A model generated the notes under the pieces. That model saw only the letters and a list, made by a program, of their open reading frames with translations. It had not been told where the DNA came from and ran no database searches. This document shows, one piece after another, positions 1 to 5,400 of a stretch of 6,181 bases of DNA. Origin of the DNA: Gammaproteobacteria bacterium. GTDB taxonomy: Bacteria; Pseudomonadota; Gammaproteobacteria; Steroidobacterales; Steroidobacteraceae. Position 1 is the stretch's first letter. Each line of letters starts with the position of its first letter. Location of the stretch: the NCBI GenBank assembly GCA_030043215.1, contig JASHYG010000149.1:1-6181 (forward strand), read 5' to 3'. The position numbers were made by a program, and so were the translations under genes.

Positions 1-1
1 C

Positions 2-382
2 AACTTCGCCGGCAACTGGGTCGCCTCCGGCGGCTACGATCCGGTCGCCGAGGTGCTCTTCAACGAGGTAGGGGTGGAGGGGTACTTCCTCGAGTACGAC
101 ACGGCGAGGGCCGGAGGCTTCGAACCGCTGCGCTTCGTCCCGAAGGGCAAGACCGTCGTGCTCGGGCTGGTGACGACCAAGAGCGGGCGGCTCGAGCGCA
201 AGGAGGATCTCGCGCGCCGCATCGATGAGGCGAGCCGCTTCCTGCCGCTCGAGCAGCTCTGCCTGAGCCCGCAATGCGGCTTCGCGAGCGGGATCGCCGG
301 CGCCACGATGTCCATCGACGAGCAGTTCGCGAAGCTGCGGCTCATCGTTGATGTGGCCCGGGAGGTCTGGGGCGGGGAATGA
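2..382 (+). CDS. Cobalamin-independent methionine synthase-like protein (MetE C-terminal/COG0620 family), 3' part only
   Basis: The reading frame is open from the window edge to a TGA at 380-382, giving the last 126 residues; the start lies upstream. The sequence resembles the short, single-domain relatives of the MetE catalytic domain (zinc-dependent methyl or alkyl transfer to a thiol such as homocysteine), a cytoplasmic TIM-barrel family. Visible support is a FLEYD segment, whose Glu (visible residue 31) fits the position of the zinc-ligand Glu of MetE, and LCLSPQCGFAS, whose Cys (residue 92) fits the C-terminal zinc-ligand Cys in the NPDCGL-type motif of MetE. The His-x-Cys ligand pair would lie just before the window. 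LRFVPKGKTVVLGLVTTKSG is typical of the group. Family membership is fairly certain. The substrate is not: full MetE function, YxjG-type homologues and alkyl-CoM-transferase-like enzymes share this fold. Confidence 0.85.
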   Translation, partial: NFAGNWVASGGYDPVAEVLFNEVGVEGYFLEYDTARAGGFEPLRFVPKGKTVVLGLVTTKSGRLERKEDLARRIDEASRFLPLEQLCLSPQCGFASGIAGATMSIDEQFAKLRLIVDVAREVWGGE

Positions 383-385
383 GCT

Positions 386-400
386 GACCCGCCGCGGGTC
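386..400. terminator. Candidate bidirectional terminator palindrome between convergent genes
   Basis: GACCC-gccgc-GGGTC is a perfect inverted repeat (5-bp stem, 5-nt loop; as a palindrome the arms extend to 7 bp around one central base). It lies in the 20-bp gap between the stop of the methionine-synthase-like gene (382) and the stop of tag (403), where both transcripts end. No T-run follows it on either strand, so it is not a canonical intrinsic terminator. The call rests on position and symmetry only. Confidence 0.35.
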
Positions 401-402
401 CG

Positions 403-1008
403 TTACCTCCTGCGGTCCTTGGCGGCCCAGCATCGTTGCAGGTGATCGTCCACGACGCCGACGGCCTGCATGAACGAGTATACGATCGTCGAGCCGACGA
501 ACTTGAAGCCGCGCCGCGAGAGCTCCTTGCTCAGCGCATCGCTCTCCGGCGTGGACGCCGGAATCTCGTGGAGATACTTGAGTCGGCGGCGCCTCGCCGG
601 CGGCGCGAACCGCCAGATGACCTCGGCGAAGCCGCCGCCGCCCGAGATCTCGAGAAACGCCCGGGCATTGAGCACGACCGACTGGACCTTGAGGCGGTTG
701 CGCACGATGCCGACGTCCCCGAGCAGCCGCTCGATCCGAGCCGGGGTGTAGCGCGCGATCGCGCGCGCATCGAATCCGTCGAACGCTCGGCGGTAGTTCT
801 CGCGCTTGCGCAGGATCGTGATCCAGCTCAGGCCGGCCTGCGCGCCCTCGAGGCAGAGCATCTCGAAGAGGTGGCCGTCATCGTGCGACGGCATGCCCCA
901 TTCGGTATCGTGGTACTGCACGTAGAGCGGGTCCGAGCCGCACCAGGCACAGCGCCAGCGGCCGTCCTCGTGCCGTGCGACGGAGCGCGGCTGCTCTGGC
1001 TGGCTCAC
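403..1008 (-). CDS. tag: DNA-3-methyladenine glycosylase I
   Basis: This 201-residue protein aligns almost end to end with E. coli Tag (187 aa), the constitutive base-excision glycosylase that removes 3-methyladenine from alkylated DNA. Visible hallmarks are RCAWCGSDPLYVQYHDTEWG near the N-terminus, LFEMLCLEGAQAGLSWITIL, and SDALSKELSRRGFKFVGSTI plus YSFMQAVGVVDDH at the end. The four zinc ligands of Tag are in place: Cys20, His33, His189 and Cys193. Glu54 matches the conserved active-site Glu38 of E. coli and Trp62 matches Trp46. The start is GTG at 1006-1008, giving about 16 extra residues before the zinc Cys compared with E. coli; no clear Shine-Dalgarno is visible there, so a few residues of uncertainty remain. 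The stop is TAA at 403-405. It is divergent from the antiporter gene and convergent with the methionine-synthase-like gene, so it is probably transcribed alone. Confidence 0.96.
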   Translation of the reverse strand: MSQPEQPRSVARHEDGRWRCAWCGSDPLYVQYHDTEWGMPSHDDGHLFEMLCLEGAQAGLSWITILRKRENYRRAFDGFDARAIARYTPARIERLLGDVGIVRNRLKVQSVVLNARAFLEISGGGGFAEVIWRFAPPARRRRLKYLHEIPASTPESDALSKELSRRGFKFVGSTIVYSFMQAVGVVDDHLQRCWAAKDRRR

Positions 1009-1089
1009 GCGCTCACACCGCGGGTGAGAGGGAGTGGTGGTAGAGGCGCATGCGGGCTGCCATTCTATGCACTTTCACCGGCGGCGCGC
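1009..1089. other. Divergent intergenic region between tag and the antiporter gene
   Basis: These 81 bp must hold the start signals of both divergent genes. On the minus strand TAGAAT (1062-1067) matches the sigma-70 -10 consensus at 5 of 6 positions and would give tag a leader of about 45 nt, but no acceptable -35 lies 16-18 bp upstream. On the plus strand I see neither a convincing promoter nor a Shine-Dalgarno before the antiporter ATG. I found no operator-like dyad. Confidence 0.3.
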
Positions 1090-2706
1090 ATGCTCCTGTT
1101 CGAGATCATCATTGCCTTGCTGCTGATCGGGGCCGTGCTCGCGCTCTGGGCGGATCGGATCGGCGTGCCGTATCCCGCCTTGCTCGCGCTCGCGGGCGTG
1201 GCGCTCGCGCTCATTCCCGGGACGCCCCGGGTCGCGCTCGACCCGGAGCTCGCGCTCGCGCTGTTCGTCGCTCCGGTGCTGCTCGATGCCGCCTACGACG
1301 CATCGCCCCGAGATCTGAGGAAGAACCTGCTGCCGGTCGCGAGCCTCGCCGTGGTGGCCGTTCTGGTGACCGTCGCGGCTGTCGCCATCGTGGTCCATCG
1401 GCTGGTGCCCGGCATCGGCTGGGCGGCCGCCGTGACGCTCGGCGCGATCGTTGCGCCCCCTGACGCTTCCGCGGCGACCACCGTTCTGCGCAAGCTGCGG
1501 CCGCCTCACAGGCTGCTCGTGGTGCTGGAAGGCGAGAGCCTCTTCAATGACGCCACGGCTCTTCTCATCTACCGGATCGCGGTTGCGACGGCGCTGACCG
1601 GTGCCATCTCCGGTTGGCACGTCCTGCCGATGCTCGCACTGATCTCCGTGGGCAGCGTCCTTGCGGGCATCGTGCTCGCGCGGGCGTACCTCCTGCTCAC
1701 GGCGCGAGTGCGGGACATCCCTATCGTGATCCTGCTGCAGTTCATCGGAACGTTCGCCGTCTGGGTGATTGCGGACCGCCTCGAGCTCTCCGCGATCCTC
1801 ACGATGATCAGCTATGCGATGACGCTCGCCCGGCTCGCTCCGGGCCGCACCGGCGCGAGGGTGCGGATCTCATCGTATGCGGTCTGGGAAGTCGTGGTCT
1901 TCGTGCTCAATGTGCTCGCGTTCGTGCTCATCGGGCTGCAGCTGCGCGGAATCCTGACGCGCGCGGAGGGCGCGGACTGGAATGCCGACGTGCTGTGCGC
2001 CGCGGCCGTTTGCGGCACGGTCGTCCTCGTACGGATCGGCTGGGTGATGTCGCACACCACGGTTGCGCGCTGGCGGTCCCGCGGGTCCCGCAGGTCCGGC
2101 GCGTCCCGCGGGTCCGGCGGGCGGGGAGCCCTGTCCCCGCCATCCCTCGGCGCCGGGATCGTCGCCTCCTGGTGCGGAATGCGCGGCATCGTGACGCTCG
2201 CGGCGGCCCTGGCGCTGCCGGGAGCGGACTCCGCGGGCGGCGGGTTCCCGCGCCGCGACCTGATCGTCTTCTGCGCATTCGCCGTCGTGCTCTGCACGCT
2301 CGTGATCCAGGGCTCGACGCTGCGTCCCCTCATGCAATGGCTCGGTCTAAAGGACGACGGCGCGGTGCAGCGCGAGCTGATGCTCGCTCGGGCCGAGACC
2401 GCTCGTGCTGCGCTCGGAGTGCTCGCCGAGGAGCCGGACCGGCCGCCCGCGACCGTGCTGCGCCGGGAATACGAGGCGCGGGTGCACACGAGCGAGCGGG
2501 GAGTGTCCTTGGAGGCACTGGGTGAGAGCGCCGGCGCGCTGGCCGCGCTTCAGCGCCGCGCCGTCTCGGCACAGCGGCGGGCGCTCGTGAATCTGCGCGC
2601 CCGCGGCACCATCGGCGACGACGCTTTCCATGCGCTCGAGGAGGAGATCGACTTGCTCGAGCTCACGGCCGACGTGCGTGTCCGCCCGTCGGAGGACCTC
2701 GGCTAA
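1090..2706 (+). CDS. CPA1-family Na+/H+ antiporter (NhaP/YjcE-like)
   Basis: A 538-residue polytopic inner-membrane protein, predicted to exchange protons for Na+ (or K+) in pH and salt homeostasis. Family marks are GAIVAPPDASAATTVLRKL (about 118-136, with the PPD of this subgroup), LEGESLFNDATALLIYR (146-162, with the ion-binding Asn153-Asp154 pair), and a WCGMRGIVTLAAALALP segment (361-377) with the conserved Gly-x-Arg-Gly. About a dozen hydrophobic segments occupy residues 1-415. They are followed by a hydrophilic, helix-prone C-terminal tail of about 120 residues, as in bacterial CPA1 proteins of this size. The ATG at 1090 is chosen because the first transmembrane helix starts immediately after it; the frame stays open upstream, but that part lies antisense to tag and looks non-natural. 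A Ser/Arg/Gly-rich loop (about 329-346) is encoded by a minisatellite. Specificity for Na+ over K+ cannot be read from sequence. The stop overlaps that of rpoH. Confidence 0.92.
   Translation: MLLFEIIIALLLIGAVLALWADRIGVPYPALLALAGVALALIPGTPRVALDPELALALFVAPVLLDAAYDASPRDLRKNLLPVASLAVVAVLVTVAAVAIVVHRLVPGIGWAAAVTLGAIVAPPDASAATTVLRKLRPPHRLLVVLEGESLFNDATALLIYRIAVATALTGAISGWHVLPMLALISVGSVLAGIVLARAYLLLTARVRDIPIVILLQFIGTFAVWVIADRLELSAILTMISYAMTLARLAPGRTGARVRISSYAVWEVVVFVLNVLAFVLIGLQLRGILTRAEGADWNADVLCAAAVCGTVVLVRIGWVMSHTTVARWRSRGSRRSGASRGSGGRGALSPPSLGAGIVASWCGMRGIVTLAAALALPGADSAGGGFPRRDLIVFCAFAVVLCTLVIQGSTLRPLMQWLGLKDDGAVQRELMLARAETARAALGVLAEEPDRPPATVLRREYEARVHTSERGVSLEALGESAGALAALQRRAVSAQRRALVNLRARGTIGDDAFHALEEEIDLLELTADVRVRPSEDLG
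2075..2119 (+). repeat. 9-bp tandem repeat (5 units) inside the antiporter gene
   Basis: Five adjacent 9-bp units read GGTCCCGCG, GGTCCCGCA, GGTCCGGCG, CGTCCCGCG and GGTCCGGCG, followed by a decayed sixth unit (2120-2128). Nine is a multiple of three, so changes in copy number keep the antiporter frame. The units encode repeated x-Ser-x triplets (Arg/Gly/Ala around Ser) in a hydrophilic loop between two membrane segments, just before the conserved GMRG segment. Confidence 0.85.
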
Positions 2707-3581
2707 CCCGCCGCGGCAGGCGCCATGATCGTGCGCAGCTTCGTGAGCGCGTTCGACTCGATCTGCCGGATGCGCTCGGCCGAGACGCCGTACTTGTCCG
2801 CGAGCTGATGCAGCGTCGCCTTCTGCTCGCCGATCCAGCGCTGCTCGAGGATGTCGCGGCTGCGGTCATCCAGCCGGTCGAGGGCCTGATGGAGCCTGTC
2901 CGAGGAATCGCTCTCCCATTCGGCCGCCTCGACGCTCTCCGCCGGATCGGAGGCCGGCGCGGGCAGGAAGGCGGCGGGGCTGAACGTGGATTCCTCGTCC
3001 TCATCGGGAGAGACGTCGAAGGCGAGATCGCGAGCGGCGAGGCGCTGCTCCATCTCGGTGACTTCCGCCGGGGTGACGCCGAGGTCCTGCGCGACGCTGC
3101 GCGTCTCCTCTCCCGACAGCCAGCCGAGGTTCTTCTTGAAGCGGCGCAGGTTGAAGAAGAGCTTCCGCTGAGCCTTGGTCGTCGCGACCTTCACGAGCCG
3201 CCAGTTGCGCAGCACATACTCGTGGATCTCCGCGCGGATCCAGTGAACCGCGAACGACACCAGGCGCACGTTGAGGCTCGGGTCGAAGCGCTTGACGGCC
3301 TTCATGAGGCCGACGTTGCCTTCCTGGATCAGGTCGCCGACGGGGAGGCCATAGCCGGCATAGCCCCGGGCAATGTGCACGACGAACCGAAGGTGCGCGA
3401 GCACGAGCTTGCGCGCGGCTTCGAGATCGTTGTCGCGGCGGAAGCGGATGGCGAGGTCGCGCTCCTCCTCGCGCGTGAGCACGGCAATGTGGCTCACCCG
3501 CTCGAGGTAGGCGTCGAGACTGCCGATGGGCCCCGCCATGGCGAGGTCCGGATTGCGAGCGACCAGTGCGGCTGCGGTCAT
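2703..3581 (-). CDS. rpoH: RNA polymerase heat-shock sigma factor sigma-32
   Basis: A 292-residue sigma-70-family protein, close to E. coli RpoH (284 aa). It directs RNA polymerase to heat-shock promoters. Domains in order: short region 1.2 (about 18-45), region 2 with DLIQEGNVGLMKAVKRFDP (83-101), FAVHWIRAEIHEYVLRNWR (110-128), the diagnostic RpoH box QRKLFFNLR (138-146), region 3, an acidic linker (about 190-228), and region 4 with a C-terminal helix-turn-helix (ADKYGVSAERIRQIESNAL, 261-279). The start is the ATG at 3579-3581, preceded by GAGGA. An in-frame GTG at 3621-3623 would add 14 residues, but it sits inside the CIRCE operator and lacks family support. The gene follows ftsYEX, as in enterobacteria, but a 189-bp regulatory spacer points to its own promoter. 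The TAG stop overlaps the antiporter's TAA by 4 bp. HrcA repression via CIRCE and translational control at the ribosome-binding site are inferred. Confidence 0.98.
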   Translation of the reverse strand: MTAAALVARNPDLAMAGPIGSLDAYLERVSHIAVLTREEERDLAIRFRRDNDLEAARKLVLAHLRFVVHIARGYAGYGLPVGDLIQEGNVGLMKAVKRFDPSLNVRLVSFAVHWIRAEIHEYVLRNWRLVKVATTKAQRKLFFNLRRFKKNLGWLSGEETRSVAQDLGVTPAEVTEMEQRLAARDLAFDVSPDEDEESTFSPAAFLPAPASDPAESVEAAEWESDSSDRLHQALDRLDDRSRDILEQRWIGEQKATLHQLADKYGVSAERIRQIESNALTKLRTIMAPAAAG

Positions 3582-3584
3582 CTT

Positions 3585-3596
3585 TCCTCGAAGAGG
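3585..3596 (-). promoter_or_regulatory. rpoH Shine-Dalgarno within a small hairpin
   Basis: Read on the minus strand, GAGGA (3589-3585) is followed by AAG and the rpoH ATG, so it is the only good ribosome-binding site and it fixes the start. The GAGG pairs perfectly with an upstream CCTC (3596-3593) across a 3-nt TTC loop. This would hide the Shine-Dalgarno in a 4-bp stem. Translational thermocontrol of rpoH mRNA is established in E. coli; whether this short stem acts that way is inference. Confidence 0.45.
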
Positions 3597-3616
3597 TTCT
3601 CCCGATGTGAGGGATT

Positions 3617-3643
3617 TTAGCACTCGAGTTCTTGGAGTGCTAA
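3617..3643 (-). promoter_or_regulatory. CIRCE operator (HrcA-binding site) upstream of rpoH
   Basis: TTAGCACTC, nine bases, then GAGTGCTAA: both 9-bp arms match the CIRCE consensus without mismatch and the spacer has the canonical length. CIRCE is the operator of HrcA, the repressor of groESL and dnaK operons in many bacteria. Its proximal edge is 35 bp from the rpoH ATG, and no other gene starts nearby (ftsX ends at 3771, pointing towards rpoH), so rpoH is the only plausible target. If transcribed, it would also form a 9-bp hairpin in the rpoH leader. The hrcA gene itself is not in the window. Confidence 0.96.
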
Positions 3644-3660
3644 ATGGGTCACTTGGTTCC
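3632..3660 (-). promoter_or_regulatory. Candidate ECF/sigma-E-type promoter of rpoH
   Basis: On the minus strand GGAACC (3660-3655) resembles the GGAACTT -35 of sigma-E promoters. TCCAA (3636-3632) fits the TC..A pattern of their -10, and the intervening length is acceptable (17 bp if the -35 is taken as 7 bp). Transcription would start near 3626, inside the CIRCE, so HrcA would cover the -10 and the start. In E. coli one rpoH promoter is sigma-E-dependent, which makes this plausible, but the motif match is modest. Confidence 0.35.
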
Positions 3661-3670
3661 CGGCGGCAGG

Positions 3671-3700
3671 GGAAACAAAGTAATATATAACAATCACTTA
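3671..3700 (-). promoter_or_regulatory. AT-rich island with extended -10-like motif upstream of rpoH
   Basis: Only 7 of these 30 bases are G or C, in sharp contrast to the GC-rich surroundings. On the minus strand it contains TGtTATATA (3692-3684), which resembles an extended -10 element (TGnTATAAT), but no good -35 lies upstream. It could be a housekeeping promoter that starts upstream of the CIRCE, or an UP-like element for the GGAACC promoter, whose -35 is about 10 bp further downstream on the minus strand. Confidence 0.35.
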
Positions 3701-3703
3701 CAG

Positions 3704-3730
3704 AGCCGTCGGTCCGGGGACTCTACGGCT
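3704..3730 (-). terminator. Second stem-loop after ftsX
   Basis: The arms AGCCGT and ACGGCT form a 6-bp stem. They enclose a smaller GTCC/GGAC pairing, which together make a bulged hairpin just before the AT-rich island on the minus strand. No run of T follows directly. It could weaken ftsX read-through into rpoH or shape the rpoH leader. Confidence 0.25.
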
Positions 3731-3746
3731 TGGCAGCCCTGCCGCC

Positions 3747-3769
3747 CCGGCCCTCGAGGCTCGGGCCGG
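3747..3769 (-). terminator. GC-rich hairpin directly after the ftsX stop
   Basis: On the minus strand CCGGCCC (3769-3763) and GGGCCGG (3753-3747) form a perfect 7-bp G/C-only stem around a 9-nt loop, starting 1 nt after the ftsX stop codon. The lack of a following T-tract argues against strong intrinsic termination; it may protect the 3' end or give partial termination before rpoH. Confidence 0.35.
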
Positions 3770-3770
3770 C

Positions 3771-4694
3771 TCAGGCTCGGGGCTCGATGCGCCGGAGGTG
3801 GCGCGTTGCCGAGATCCATGCACCGAGCCAGCCGAGCACGGCGCCACCGGCGAACAGCCAGAGCACCTCCTCGGCGGCAGGGCCCGCGAGGGCGTACTGA
3901 CTGCCGTAGAGCTTGGCCAGGTTTGCGACCGACCCTTCGAGCACTCCGAGCGCGATCGCCATGACGCCCCAGGCAACCAACGCGCCGGTCACTCCGTAGA
4001 TGACACCGGTGTACAGGAAGGGCCGGCGGACGAATGCATTCGAGCCGCCCACGAGCTTCACCACCTCGATCTCTGCACGGCGATTCTGGATCTCGAGGCG
4101 CACGGTGTTGCCCACGACCGCGAGCACGCCTGCCCCGAGCAGGACGGCGGCGACGAGGAGCACGCGCTTCAAGACATCGAGGATCGCGTTGAGCCGCTCG
4201 ACCCACTGGGAGTCGACCTGCACCGTATCGACCTCGGGCCACGCCGCGAGGTAGCGCTCGAGCCGCGCGAGATCGGACGGGGACATCGCATCTGCCGCGG
4301 GGCGCACCCGCAGCGCATTGGGCAGCGGGTTCTGCTCGAGCGCCTGCAGCGCCGCGCCGAAGCCCGAGTACTTCTGGAACTCCTTCAGCGCATCGTCGGC
4401 GGAGATCACGGTGACCTCGGCAACGCCGGGCTGCGCCCTTGCGTTCGCTGCGCGCTGCTGGACCTCAGCGAGCGCCACGTTCTGCTTGAAGTAGACCGAG
4501 ACGTCAACCGCGCTCGTGAAGCCGCCGGTGGCGCGGCTCGCATTGGTGACGAGAAGCTGCAGGGCGAGCGGCAGGGCGAGCGCGAGCCCGATCACGAGCA
4601 CCGTGAGGAAGGTCGCGAAGGGACTGCGCGCAAGACGGCCGAGCGATCCCAGAAAGGCCTGGGCGTGACGCGTCCCATAGACGGCGATGCTCAC
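3771..4694 (-). CDS. ftsX: Cell division ABC transporter-like permease subunit FtsX
   Basis: This 307-residue integral membrane partner of FtsE acts at the division septum, where the FtsEX complex controls peptidoglycan hydrolase activation. It has the FtsX layout: a short cytoplasmic N-terminus, TM1 (about 26-49), a large periplasmic domain (about 50-172), then TM2 (174-197), TM3 (226-252) and TM4 (275-297). The cytoplasmic loop RRAEIEVVKLVGGSNAFVRR (205-224), followed by PFLYTG, is the conserved segment after TM2. The start is GTG at 4692-4694, 4 nt after the ftsE stop, with a GGTGAG that could serve as ribosome-binding site across the ftsE end. The frame is open further upstream, but that part overlaps ftsE. 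The stop is TGA at 3771-3773. It is translationally linked to ftsE, and its product works only as a pair with FtsE. Confidence 0.96.
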   Translation of the reverse strand: MSIAVYGTRHAQAFLGSLGRLARSPFATFLTVLVIGLALALPLALQLLVTNASRATGGFTSAVDVSVYFKQNVALAEVQQRAANARAQPGVAEVTVISADDALKEFQKYSGFGAALQALEQNPLPNALRVRPAADAMSPSDLARLERYLAAWPEVDTVQVDSQWVERLNAILDVLKRVLLVAAVLLGAGVLAVVGNTVRLEIQNRRAEIEVVKLVGGSNAFVRRPFLYTGVIYGVTGALVAWGVMAIALGVLEGSVANLAKLYGSQYALAGPAAEEVLWLFAGGAVLGWLGAWISATRHLRRIEPRA

Positions 4695-4698
4695 GAGC

Positions 4699-5400
4699 TC
4701 ACCGGCTTGCGACGATGCTCGGCAGCGGCTCCTCGCCGGCGCCGCCCTGGATACGGCCGTCGTCGAGCACGATCGTGCGCTGGCCGGACTCGTGCTCCTG
4801 CACAAGGTGGATGTCGTGCGTCGCGACGACGACGGTCACCCCCACGTTTTGAAAGCGCTTGAGCAGCCTCATCACCTCGACGGCCAGGTCCCGGTCCAGA
4901 TTGCCGGTCGGCTCGTCGCAAATCAACAGCGTGGGCTTGCTGACGACGGCGCGCGCAATGCCGACCCGCTGCTGCTCGCCCGCGGACAGCTCGAGCGGCA
5001 GCATGCGCTCCTTGCCGAGCAGCCCCACCTGGTCGAGCGCGGCGCGCACCCGCTTGTCCGTCTCCTTGAGGGGAGAGCCCGCGACGATCAGCGGCAGCGC
5101 CACGTTATCGAACACCGGACGGTCCATGAGCAGCCGGTGATCCTGGAAGACGACCCCGATCGAGCGCCGGTACGCGGGGATGCGCCTCGAGGGGAGCGCG
5201 CCGAGATTCTTGCCGGCGACCAGCACGGTGCCGCGCGTCGGCCGCTCGATGAGGGCGATCAGCTTGAGCACCGTGCTCTTGCCCGCGCCCGAGCGTCCGG
5301 TGAGAAACACCATCTCGCCCGCCGCGATGCGGAAGCTGACGCCTGCCAGCGCTTCCCGGCCGTTCGGGTAGCGCTTGACGACGTGATCGAACGCGATCAC
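4699..5400 (-). CDS. ftsE: Cell division ATP-binding protein FtsE
   Basis: A 233-residue ABC ATPase, similar to E. coli FtsE (222 aa). It binds FtsX on the cytoplasmic side of the membrane and couples ATP hydrolysis to septal cell-wall cleavage. Visible motifs are Walker A GRSGAGKS (35-42), Q-loop Gln86 in IGVVFQDHRLLMDR, ABC signature LSAGEQ (138-143), Walker B TLLICDEP (157-164) with catalytic Glu163, D-loop NLD (167-169) and H-loop His195. The signature has Ala in place of the first Gly of LSGGEQ. VFQDHRLLMDRPVFDNVALPL is distinctive for FtsE rather than LolD or MacB ATPases. The GTG start (5398-5400) overlaps the ftsY stop as GTGA, which implies coupled translation. The C-terminal tail runs about 10 residues past the E. 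coli end. Confidence 0.97.
   Translation of the reverse strand: MIAFDHVVKRYPNGREALAGVSFRIAAGEMVFLTGRSGAGKSTVLKLIALIERPTRGTVLVAGKNLGALPSRRIPAYRRSIGVVFQDHRLLMDRPVFDNVALPLIVAGSPLKETDKRVRAALDQVGLLGKERMLPLELSAGEQQRVGIARAVVSKPTLLICDEPTGNLDRDLAVEVMRLLKRFQNVGVTVVVATHDIHLVQEHESGQRTIVLDDGRIQGGAGEEPLPSIVASR

Noticed and set aside
436..1089. Long open plus-strand frame in phase with and upstream of the antiporter, antisense to tag.
   Set aside because: It is an open frame caused by high GC opposite a clear tag gene. Its translation is Arg/Ala/Glu-rich with no family likeness, and the antiporter's first membrane helix begins right at the ATG at 1090.
1180..1262. Recurring GCTCGC motifs near the start of the antiporter gene.
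   Set aside because: Explained by repeated Leu-Ala codons of a membrane protein with high-GC codon use; not a regular tandem array.
1614..2525. Open plus-strand frame of about 300 codons within the antiporter gene, plus several minus-strand frames over the same region.
   Set aside because: Arg/Ala/Gly-rich out-of-frame translations of a GC-rich gene; no recognisable motif and no start signal.
2808..3620. Open plus-strand frame of 270 codons opposite rpoH.
   Set aside because: It is the complement of strongly conserved RpoH; the translation has no family features.
3641..3648. CCCATTTA on the minus strand next to the CIRCE as a sigma-32 -10 element (rpoH autoregulation).
   Set aside because: The -10 resembles CCCCATnT, but no CTTGAA-like -35 is found at the right distance, so the match alone is not enough.
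4559..4582. Two perfect 12-bp copies of GCAGGGCGAGCG inside ftsX.
   Set aside because: They encode the Leu/Ala-rich first membrane helix, where biased codons readily give such repeats; similar Leu-Ala-rich helices are usual in FtsX.
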